DNA of 9,162 nucleotides from Candidatus Faecivivens stercoravium (lineage in GTDB: Bacteria > Bacillota > Clostridia > Oscillospirales > Ruminococcaceae): contig DVHA01000174.1 of NCBI GenBank assembly GCA_018712425.1, positions 1 to 9,162 of the forward strand, in the 5' to 3' direction. Position 1 is the first letter of the stretch. Every line of letters begins with the position of its first letter. Positions 1-5,687 of this stretch are shown piece after piece. The position numbers and the translations under genes were made by a program. The notes under the pieces were generated by a model. That model was not told where the DNA came from. It did no database searches and was given only the letters and a program-made list of their open reading frames with translations.

Positions 1-175
1 GCGCTGGCGTTAAAGTAATAAAGAAACGTGCGAAAAATCAAAAGTTTTACTCGATTTTTTTCAAAAAATCGCGGGAGTGGAGAGGGCAGAGCCCTTTCCC
101 AGGTGATCACTTTCCGTACTTCCGAAGCTGACCACAGCTTTGCTACTGATAACGAAGCGTGCGCAGCACCCAAAA
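1..175 (+). repeat. Left copy of a structured inverted intergenic repeat
   Basis: This stretch matches the reverse complement of 6908-7083 along its whole length. The last 27 bases (149-175) are identical to 6908-6934 reversed, and 117-130 is a second identical block of 14. Between the blocks are three hairpins: 52-60 with 63-71 (9 bp); 79-87 with 91-99 around an AGA loop; and 124-129 with 136-141. The first stem shares almost no sequence with its partner in the other copy, yet both pair. The two G-U pairs in this copy are G-U only when it is read on the plus strand, which suggests it acts as RNA in that sense. The copy begins at the window edge and may continue to the left. No open frame here is credible. 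Confidence 0.8.
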
Positions 176-206
176 AATACTCAAAAAAGACTTTTTCGAC
201 AAACTG

Positions 207-242
207 AATGCCGCCCGGGATTTTTCTCCCAGGCGGCATTTT
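207..242 (-). terminator. Hairpin terminator after larC, possibly bidirectional
   Basis: A 14-bp stem (207-220 with 227-240, one C-A mismatch at 216/231) closes a 6-base loop, a few bases beyond the larC stop. In the larC direction the stem is followed only by a mixed U-rich stretch, so termination there may be modest. In the plus direction it runs straight into TTTT at 239-242. It therefore sits between the lar operon and whatever is transcribed rightward through the left repeat. Confidence 0.7.
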
Positions 243-244
243 CA

Positions 245-1567
245 TTATGCCTTAACTTCCTTTTTGACCTCTTCAATCGACAACCCTTCCGCCCGGGCAA
301 TCCGGGCCAGGTCCTCGAACTCCGCCTTTGCCCGGCTGACGCCGTACCCGGAGGATTCTTTCACCCGGACCTCCCCCCAGGGGCTTCCGGCCGTTTCCTC
401 CCGGCGTGTGAGGGTATAGCGGTCATAAACCGCCTTGCGGATGCCGATGGTGGTGGTGTGCTTGAAGATGAGCCGGGCGAATTTCTCGGCGTCCTCCTCC
501 TTGCAGAGGCAGTGGAGCAGCACCCCCGGCCGGTTCTTCTTCATCTGCGCGGGGGTGTAGAAGACCTCCAGCGCCCCGGCCTCCAACAGCGCCTCCATCG
601 CGAACCCCAGACCCTCGCCGGTCATATCGTCGAGGTTGCAGTTCAGCTCCGCCACCCGGCCGCCCCGGTCCTCCGTCTCCCCGAGGAAGGCGCGGACGCA
701 GTTGGCGGCGGGGAACACCTTCTGCCCGACCCCGTAGCCGACCTTTTCGGTCGCCATCACCGGCATCGGGACGAATTTCCTGACAAAGTGCTTCAGCAGC
801 GCCGCCCCGGTCGGGGTGCAGAGCTCCCCTTCGATCTCGCCGCTCCAGCTGGGGATCCCCTGCAAGAGATAGGCGGTCGCCGGCGCCGGCACCGGCAGCA
901 CCCCGTGGGCGCAGCGGACAAACCCGCTCCCGACGTGGACAGGACTCGCCAGCACCTCATCAGCCCCGATCCTATCCATCAGCAGGCAGACCCCGACAAT
1001 GTCCGCCACCGCGTCCATATTCCCCACCTCGTGGAAGTGGATTTCCTCCACCGGGCAGTTATGGGCGTGGCTCTCGGCCTCGGCGATCGACTCATAGACC
1101 GCCGCCGCGTCCGCCCGCACCTTCTCCGGGATATCCAGGTGGGAGAGGATGTGACGGATATCGGCCATGCTGGTGTGGTGATGGTGGTGGCCGTGGTCAT
1201 GCCCGTGTTCGTGGTCATGATGGTGTTCATGCTCATGGTCGTGCGGATGTTCATGGCCATCCTCATGATGATGGTGCTCATGATCGTGGTGGTGCTCGTG
1301 CGCATGCTCATGCTCGTGGTCATGGTGATGGTGTTCGCTGCCGAAAGAGACGTCCTCGGCGGTCTCCTCCTCCCCGTTCACCGTCACCTTCATATGGGTG
1401 CCGGTGATGCCGCAGGTCTGGGCGGTCTCCCGCTCGACCTTGACGCCGGGAATCCCCAGGCTGTTCATCTTTTCAACGAACGCGTCCGCGTCCACCAGTT
1501 CCGACAGGGCCGCCATCAGCATATCCCCCGCCGCGCCCATCTTACATTCGAGATAAAGTGTTTTCAT
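245..1567 (-). CDS. larC: LarC, nickel insertion enzyme of the NPN cofactor pathway
   Basis: This 440-residue protein is LarC, the CTP-dependent cyclometallase that inserts nickel into the pincer nucleotide in the last step of NPN cofactor synthesis. The start MKTLYLEC..GAAGDM, the motif EIHFHEVGNMDAVADIVG (175-192), CTPTGAALL (250-258) and the C-terminal NLDDMTGE and MKKNRPG blocks (311-318, 342-348) are family hallmarks. Residues 79-131 hold 33 histidines in 53 positions, alternating with Asp and Glu, and probably bind or store nickel. In Lactobacillus plantarum LarC is made by a programmed frameshift between larC1 and larC2; here both halves are in one frame. The ATG overlaps the larB stop (ATGA), with GGAGGAG just upstream, so translation is probably coupled. 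It is the last gene of larE-larB-larC. Confidence 0.95.
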   Translation of the reverse strand: MKTLYLECKMGAAGDMLMAALSELVDADAFVEKMNSLGIPGVKVERETAQTCGITGTHMKVTVNGEEETAEDVSFGSEHHHHDHEHEHAHEHHHDHEHHHHEDGHEHPHDHEHEHHHDHEHGHDHGHHHHHTSMADIRHILSHLDIPEKVRADAAAVYESIAEAESHAHNCPVEEIHFHEVGNMDAVADIVGVCLLMDRIGADEVLASPVHVGSGFVRCAHGVLPVPAPATAYLLQGIPSWSGEIEGELCTPTGAALLKHFVRKFVPMPVMATEKVGYGVGQKVFPAANCVRAFLGETEDRGGRVAELNCNLDDMTGEGLGFAMEALLEAGALEVFYTPAQMKKNRPGVLLHCLCKEEDAEKFARLIFKHTTTIGIRKAVYDRYTLTRREETAGSPWGEVRVKESSGYGVSRAKAEFEDLARIARAEGLSIEEVKKEVKA

Positions 1568-2331
1568 TTCGCTTCTCCTCCATGATTGTTGGTCCGATGG
1601 TTAATCCGGCTGGCCAAAAACCCCGCGCCGAACCCATTGTCGATGTTGACGACGCTGACCCCGCTGGCGCAGCTGTTCAGCATACTGAGCAGGGCCGACA
1701 GCCCCCCGAAGTTCGCCCCGTACCCGACCGAAGTCGGAACGCCGATGACCGGGCAGTCGACCAGCCCGCCGATGACGCTGGCGAGCGCCCCTTCCATCCC
1801 GGCGACGGCGATGACGACGTTGGCCTGCATCAGCACATCCAACTTAGAGAGCAGCCGCTGGAGCCCCGCGACCCCGACGTCGTACATCCGCACGACCTTA
1901 TTCCCCAACGCCTCAGCGGTCAAAGCCGCCTCCTCGCAGACCGGCTGGTCGGAGGTGCCGCCCGACGCGACGACGATAAACCCGTCGGTATCCACCTTGA
2001 AATTCTTCCGGACAATCCCGATTCCGGAAAGCGGGTCATACCAGAGGTCGGGGTTCTTCTCCCGGACGGCCGCTTCCGCCTCGGGGTGCATCCGGGTAAT
2101 CAGGATGTTCTCCCCGCCGTGGGCCGCCATCGCCGCCGCGATTCCGGCGATCTGCTCCGGCGTCTTGGAGGCCCCGTAGATCACCTCGGCGCTCCCCTGC
2201 CGGAGGGCGCGGTGGTGGTCGATCTTCGCGAATCCCATATCTTCAAACGGCTCCAGCTTCAGCTGCAAAGCCGCCTCATCGGGGGTCAGCTCACCGCTTT
2301 TCACCTTTTCCAGGATTTCCTTCGTGTTCAT
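1564..2331 (-). CDS. larB: LarB, NaAD carboxylase/hydrolase of the NPN cofactor pathway
   Basis: LarB carboxylates the pyridinium ring of nicotinic acid adenine dinucleotide and hydrolyses the phosphoanhydride, giving the biscarboxylated mononucleotide that LarE sulfurates. The 255-residue protein has a short helical N-terminus and a PurE-like (AIR carboxylase) C-terminal half. Visible motifs are VASGGTSDQPV (121-131), YDVGVAGLQRLL (150-161), AVAGMEGALASVIGGL (175-190), and GVPTSVGYGANFGGLSALLSML (197-218). Cys221 in LNSCASG occupies the place of the cysteine known to attack the substrate in the L. plantarum enzyme. The frame stays open upstream to 2391, but the ATG at 2331 is chosen because it follows AGGAG at the right distance and gives the usual family length. 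It starts 13 bases after the larE stop and overlaps larC by 4. Confidence 0.94.
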   Translation of the reverse strand: MNTKEILEKVKSGELTPDEAALQLKLEPFEDMGFAKIDHHRALRQGSAEVIYGASKTPEQIAGIAAAMAAHGGENILITRMHPEAEAAVREKNPDLWYDPLSGIGIVRKNFKVDTDGFIVVASGGTSDQPVCEEAALTAEALGNKVVRMYDVGVAGLQRLLSKLDVLMQANVVIAVAGMEGALASVIGGLVDCPVIGVPTSVGYGANFGGLSALLSMLNSCASGVSVVNIDNGFGAGFLASRINHRTNNHGGEAK

Positions 2332-2344
2332 CTTCCCGCTCCTC

Positions 2345-3109
2345 TCATTCCCGCACCTGCCGGAGCGCCATGTCCAGCAGCACGGTGTCAAAATACGGCC
2401 GGACCGCCGCTAGGATTGCCCCGCGCTTCCCTTCATCCGGCCAGTCCTCCTTTAACAGCTGCACCCGGGCCGCCCCGTGGAAGACCCGGACCCGGAAGTC
2501 CTTGTACCCCATCCGGAAGAGGGCGTCCTCCGCCCCCTCCACCTTCCGGAGGGTTTCCCCGTCCAGCGGCGTGCCGGTGGGGACCCGGGTCGCGAGGCAG
2601 GCGTAGCTCGGCTTGTCCCAGGTGAACAGCCCCCGCTTTTTCGACTCCGCCCGGATGTCCGCCTTGGTAAACCCGGCGATCCGAAGCGGCGACTGGGCCC
2701 CCAGCTCCCGCAGCGCCCGCATCCCCGGCCGGTCGTCCTCCGGGTCGGAGGCGTTGGTCCCGTCAATCAGGGCCGCCCTCCGCTCGTCCGCCAGCCGCCG
2801 CAGCATTGAAAAAAGCATCCGCTTGCAGTAGTAGCACCGTTCCGAACCATTTGCCATGATCTCCGGGTCCGAAAGCGGGTCGGCCGTCAAAACCTCCGGC
2901 TTTATGCCGAGGGAGGCCGCCAGCTGTTCCGCGTCCCGCAGCTCAAAATCCGGCTGGAACGGGGTCTTGATAAAGACCGGCAGCGCCTCCGCCCCGCATT
3001 CCTTCGCCGCCGCCAGCAAAAAGGCGGAGTCCACCCCGCCCGAAAACCCAATGAGCACCTTCGGGTTTTCGGCAAACCATTCCCGCAGCTTCTCCCACTT
3101 CTCTTCCAT
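2345..3109 (-). CDS. larE: LarE, ATP-dependent sulfur insertase of the NPN cofactor pathway
   Basis: LarE adenylates the carboxylates of the LarB product and replaces them with thiocarboxylates, two sulfurs per cofactor. The 254-residue protein is a PP-loop (ATP pyrophosphatase) enzyme with SGGVDS at 23-28, DGTNASD (116-122), and the family block KPSYACLATRVPTGT (166-180). Cysteines 92 and 95 (CYYC) plus Cys171 match the three-cysteine arrangement reported for LarE forms that hold a [4Fe-4S] cluster, rather than forms that sacrifice a single cysteine. That assignment is inferred. A TTG two codons upstream (3115) would also fit, but GGAGG lies 9 bases from the ATG and only 3 from the TTG, so the ATG is preferred. 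It is the first gene of the lar operon, about 160 bases below a MerR-type promoter. Confidence 0.93.
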   Translation of the reverse strand: MEEKWEKLREWFAENPKVLIGFSGGVDSAFLLAAAKECGAEALPVFIKTPFQPDFELRDAEQLAASLGIKPEVLTADPLSDPEIMANGSERCYYCKRMLFSMLRRLADERRAALIDGTNASDPEDDRPGMRALRELGAQSPLRIAGFTKADIRAESKKRGLFTWDKPSYACLATRVPTGTPLDGETLRKVEGAEDALFRMGYKDFRVRVFHGAARVQLLKEDWPDEGKRGAILAAVRPYFDTVLLDMALRQVRE

Positions 3110-3140
3110 CCGCAATCTCCTCCAAATCCTTTATCCGATA

Positions 3141-3205
3141 AAAAAGCCCGCCACAAAAACACCCCTGCCCTTCTGGGCAGACCAGGCGCCTTCATGGCGG
3201 TTTTT
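3141..3205 (-). promoter_or_regulatory. Terminator-like hairpin in the larE leader (possible attenuator)
   Basis: An outer stem pairs 3148-3153 with 3195-3200 (CCGCCA/TGGCGG). After a two-base bulge it is extended by A5 at 3141-3145 with T5 at 3201-3205. It encloses a 6-bp hairpin (3165-3170 with 3175-3180). In the larE sense the stem is followed by GC and six U residues, close above the larE ribosome-binding site. Upstream in the leader, G-rich runs at 3227-3250 could pair with the CCGCC arm instead. This resembles transcription attenuation, but no known riboswitch class was recognised. It could also be a plain terminator for transcripts coming from the upstream operon. Confidence 0.45.
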
Positions 3206-3271
3206 GCTCCGTTTCTGCGCTTTACAGGGGCTTTCCGCCCCGCCCGCCTTCAGACGGGATTTCCAAGGACC

Positions 3272-3302
3272 AGTATACCACCTGGAGTATACTCCAAGTC
3301 AA
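3272..3302 (-). promoter_or_regulatory. MerR-type promoter/operator for the larEBC operon
   Basis: On the minus strand a -35 box TTGACT (3297-3302) and a -10 box TATACT (3272-3277) are separated by 19 bases, two more than optimal. The spacer is almost filled by a 20-base dyad at 3280-3299 (half sites ACCTGGAGTA and TACTCCAAGT on the plus strand, one mismatch). An over-long spacer occupied by a dyad is the standard architecture of promoters that MerR-family activators untwist. The start site would be near 3265, leaving a leader of about 155 bases before larE. No MerR-type regulator is encoded in the window. Confidence 0.75.
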
Positions 3303-3360
3303 GAGGCAATTTCCGCTTTCCCGCAGAAATCAATTTTTGTCTGTATGGCATATAGTGTTT

Positions 3361-3520
3361 GTTTCGCTGCCCTTAAGGCAGCGACAAAGTTTCACTTTGA
3401 TGGACCAAAGGCTCTGCCTTTGGAAACCGCCAGGACCCACGCGGGCCCTGGACCCGCTGCCCGACGTGACGTGAGATGCCCGCCCCTGCCACATGAGACC
3501 GGCCGTGGAAGGCCGGTCTT
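3361..3520. repeat. Cluster of five consecutive palindromes, non-coding
   Basis: This gene-free stretch holds perfect or near-perfect hairpins one after another: 3365-3371 with 3377-3383; 3385-3390 with 3394-3399; 3405-3412 with 3416-3423 around TCT; an interrupted stem between 3430-3434 and 3447-3451; and 3496-3504 with 3511-3519 (9 bp). The third has the same GGC-TCT-GCC core as the central hairpin of the repeats at 1-175 and 6908-7083, but the surrounding sequence does not align. It is probably another intergenic palindromic repeat of the genome. It lies downstream of the kinase-like gene and could stabilise the 3' end of that transcript; no clear terminator U tract was seen. The bases from 3521 to 3592 hold nothing recognisable. 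Confidence 0.6.
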
Positions 3521-3592
3521 CGAAAGTACATGGGTCGCTCGGCAGGTTTCAATGGTCAGGCGACAAAAATGGATTCCCGTGGCCACTTTCCT

Positions 3593-4105
3593 TTACAGGC
3601 CAAAATCCGCCGGGTATTCCCCGTCGATCAGGAAATAGGGGCAGTGATACTGCCGGCAGAGGGCGAGGTACTGGGCGTTGTCCGCCAGCACCCCCTCCAG
3701 CGTGCACCAGCTGTCGTCCCCGCGGTCTTCAATGTCGCAGGCGTGCCCTTTGATGTCGGCGAAATGGGAGCGGATATACCCTTCGCTCATCACCAGGCAG
3801 AGGTAGCGGATCTCCCGCAGGTACCGCTCCTCAAAATCCCCCCGCCAGGTAAAAGGGATGTAGCACCCTTCGACAATCAGGTTCTGCCGGTTTTCGACCG
3901 CGGTTTTGACCATCTCCCGCACCACCGGCCAGAGGTAACCGGTGAGTGCCTCGTCGTCCTCCGGCGTCAGGGAAGTGTAGCCGCTGCGGATGAGCCCCAT
4001 CTTCAGGTGGTCGACCGACAGGTAGGGGTAACGGTACTTTTCCAGCAGCCGCTGGGCCAGCGCCGTCTTGCCGGTATGGGAAGCGCCGGTAATCAGGAAG
4101 ACCAT
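3593..4105 (-). CDS. Small P-loop kinase-like NTPase of unknown substrate
   Basis: The 170-residue protein begins at once with a Walker A motif, GASHTGKT (7-14), followed by SVDHLKMGLIRSG (30-42), where Asp32 sits where small nucleotide and metabolite kinases often place a catalytic or substrate-binding acidic residue. IVEGCYIP (77-84) ends a strand as in adenylate-kinase or zeta-toxin-like folds. Similar short clostridial proteins are usually called adenylate kinase or AAA family ATPase, but there is no recognisable adenylate kinase LID sequence and the substrate cannot be read from sequence. The ATG lies 3 bases after the stop of the serine-rich protein gene, with a GGGGGA/AAAGG ribosome-binding region spanning that stop. 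It is the last gene of the thiI operon. No antitoxin partner is seen, which argues against a zeta toxin. Confidence 0.8.
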   Translation of the reverse strand: MVFLITGASHTGKTALAQRLLEKYRYPYLSVDHLKMGLIRSGYTSLTPEDDEALTGYLWPVVREMVKTAVENRQNLIVEGCYIPFTWRGDFEERYLREIRYLCLVMSEGYIRSHFADIKGHACDIEDRGDDSWCTLEGVLADNAQYLALCRQYHCPYFLIDGEYPADFGL

Positions 4106-4108
4106 CCT

Positions 4109-4891
4109 TTAATCCCCCGGTCCGTCATTGTTGGCCGTCTCACCGCCGGTATAATCCCCGGTCGGGCTGTCCGGGGAAGAGGATTCCCCGGGGCCGCCGG
4201 AAGACGAGGAGGAAGAGGAGCCGCCGGGGCCCTCGTTTTCCGCGGTTTCGCCGGATGTATCACCGTTGGGGAGGGTCGTGCTGCTGCTGGCATCGCTGGG
4301 CGTGCCGGAAGAGGAGGAAGAACCGCCGGTCGGGTCGGTGTTGCCGTCGTCGGTATCATAGTTCCCGCTGATATCCGGGCCCGAGGTCGACGGGGAGGAG
4401 CTGGAAGGGGCAGAAGTCGACGGGGCCGAAGAAGACTCCGACGAACTGGACGAAGAAGACGAACTGGAGCTGGAAGAAGAGCCGGAGCTGCCGGAACCGC
4501 CGGTGCTCCCGGTGCTGCCGCCGGAATTGCCCGAAGACCAGCTCCCGCTCCCGCCGGTCGATGTCGACGTCGATGTCGACGGGCGGTAGGTGCTGGAAGA
4601 GCCGGAGCTGCCGGAAGAACTGGTCGTTGTCGAGGATTCGAGGGAGTCGCTCCAGTCGGTCGACTCAAACAGTTCATCCAACGGGTCGCTGGATTCCTCC
4701 GAGGAAAGTTCGCTGCTCATTTCAGGACTGTCCGCAGAGGATTCGGATGATTCACTGCTGCTGCCCACCGTCGAGATACGGCCGGTGCCTTCGACGTCCC
4801 CGAGGGCCATCGCCACCACCCGGCTGCCCAGGAAGAGGGCGACAAAGACGCCGATTACCTGGATCCAATAGTTGCGGAGAAAGAATTTCAT
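4109..4891 (-). CDS. Membrane-anchored serine-rich low-complexity protein
   Basis: No family was recognised. The 260-residue protein has a basic start and one hydrophobic segment (about 7-29), then an extracytoplasmic tail of Ser, Gly, Thr, Glu and Asp. There is no cleavage site or lipobox that is clearly visible, so it is best read as an N-terminally anchored, otherwise disordered surface or cell-wall-spanning protein. The tail contains a run of 14 serines (138-151) and ends with two related units, GDTSGETAENEGPG (210-223) and GDYTGGETANNDGPG (245-259). The serine run uses five different serine codons (TCT, TCC, TCG, AGC, AGT), so it is not a slippage product of one repeated codon. The gene starts 16 bases after the CinA-like gene, with AAAGGTGG upstream. 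O-glycosylation of the tail is plausible but not shown. Confidence 0.8.
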   Translation of the reverse strand: MKFFLRNYWIQVIGVFVALFLGSRVVAMALGDVEGTGRISTVGSSSESSESSADSPEMSSELSSEESSDPLDELFESTDWSDSLESSTTTSSSGSSGSSSTYRPSTSTSTSTGGSGSWSSGNSGGSTGSTGGSGSSGSSSSSSSSSSSSSSESSSAPSTSAPSSSSPSTSGPDISGNYDTDDGNTDPTGGSSSSSGTPSDASSSTTLPNGDTSGETAENEGPGGSSSSSSSGGPGESSSPDSPTGDYTGGETANNDGPGD

Positions 4892-4907
4892 CTCCCATAT
4901 CCACCTT

Positions 4908-5687
4908 TCATCTGTCAGATTCCGGCCCCGTATATCCGGGCGCCATCAAAATGGTTCGGTTCTGCTGATATAAATCTGCCGTCCGGGTACCGGCGGCGTC
5001 GGAAACATAAAGCCCGGCGGCGACGGCGAGCAGGAGCACCGCCGCAATGAGCGCCGATTTGAGGACGATCAGCCCCAACCCGTCCCCCTTCCAGGGGAAC
5101 ACCGCCCGCAGCAGGCTTTCCCAGAAGGGGCGGACGTACCGCCTAAGCCCCGAAACCGAAAACCGCAGCGCCTCCGCCGACGGTTCCCCTTCCAGCAGCC
5201 CCAGCAGCAGGCTGACCGCCTGCAAGGCCGCCGATTCGGCTGCTGCGGCCCGGGCTTCCGGGTCGGAGAGGTCGCCCGGGGCTTCCAGCTGCTGGACCGC
5301 CGCCTTCCGCCCATCGGTCACCGCGACAAAGATGGCGGCGATATCCGTCCCGCCGTCTTCCAGGGGGTCACCGCTGAGGGGCACCGGCAGCAGCGCCGGG
5401 GCGGTGACATAGACCCCCCAGCCGCTCCCCGCCCGGTCCCGGACGGCCAGCGCCCCGGCGGCGGCCGCCTCTTTTGAGCAGCGGCCGTACCGGCGGAGCA
5501 GTTTCCCGGACATGGCCGCCGGGCGCTTCCCCGGGGACTTGACCCGGTTTAACCCTTCCCCCGCCATTTCAAGGGAAAAGAGCTCCTTCCCGGGCGGCGA
5601 CACCGCTTCAAAGAAACAGGCGGTCTCCTTCCGCCGCGAAAGCCATTCTTCCGCCTCCCGGAGCTTCCCGGTCAGTACCTCGCCCAT
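4908..5687 (-). CDS. Membrane protein with a degenerate CinA C-terminal-like domain
   Basis: Residues of about 50-168 follow the pattern of the CinA/PncC C-terminal domain (nicotinamide-nucleotide amidase): MSGKLLRRYG (59-68), a VTAP strand (94-97) in place of the usual VTGIAGP, GGTDIAAIFVAVTDG (112-126) in place of the GGT..PVG..YIAVADG block, and an Ala-rich helix ending in LLLGLL. The catalytic AESCTGG motif near the N-terminus is absent; the aligned stretch is TACFFEAVSPPG (22-33). A transmembrane helix follows at about 205-227, with a short tail. The protein is therefore probably an inactive or repurposed, membrane-tethered relative. Its ATG overlaps the thiI stop (TGATG) and no good ribosome-binding site precedes it, so translation is likely coupled to thiI. 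The family call rests on motif pattern alone. Confidence 0.6.
   Translation of the reverse strand: MGEVLTGKLREAEEWLSRRKETACFFEAVSPPGKELFSLEMAGEGLNRVKSPGKRPAAMSGKLLRRYGRCSKEAAAAGALAVRDRAGSGWGVYVTAPALLPVPLSGDPLEDGGTDIAAIFVAVTDGRKAAVQQLEAPGDLSDPEARAAAAESAALQAVSLLLGLLEGEPSAEALRFSVSGLRRYVRPFWESLLRAVFPWKGDGLGLIVLKSALIAAVLLLAVAAGLYVSDAAGTRTADLYQQNRTILMAPGYTGPESDR

Noticed and set aside
1175..1333. DNA tandem repeat or CRISPR-like array of CATGNTC units
   Set aside because: It is explained by His-Asp/Glu codons inside an intact larC frame; units are irregular and there are no spacers.
140..1585. 481-residue plus-strand open frame opposite larC
   Set aside because: It is the antisense shadow of larC; its hydrophobic Val/Met stretch is just the complement of the histidine-rich codons.
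2902..3195. 97-residue minus-strand frame starting in the larE leader
   Set aside because: It overlaps larE out of frame and has no ribosome-binding site before its ATG; not supported as a leader peptide.
3593..4105. Zeta-type toxin
   Set aside because: There is a P-loop kinase fold but no epsilon-like antitoxin gene; it sits at the end of a housekeeping-type operon.
4093..4677. 194-residue minus-strand Pro/Ala-rich open frame
   Set aside because: It is an out-of-frame reading of the serine-rich gene with no ribosome-binding site.
3530..4750. 406-residue plus-strand open frame rich in Gly, Arg and Ala
   Set aside because: It runs antisense across the kinase-like and serine-rich genes; its composition is the complement of serine and glycine codons.
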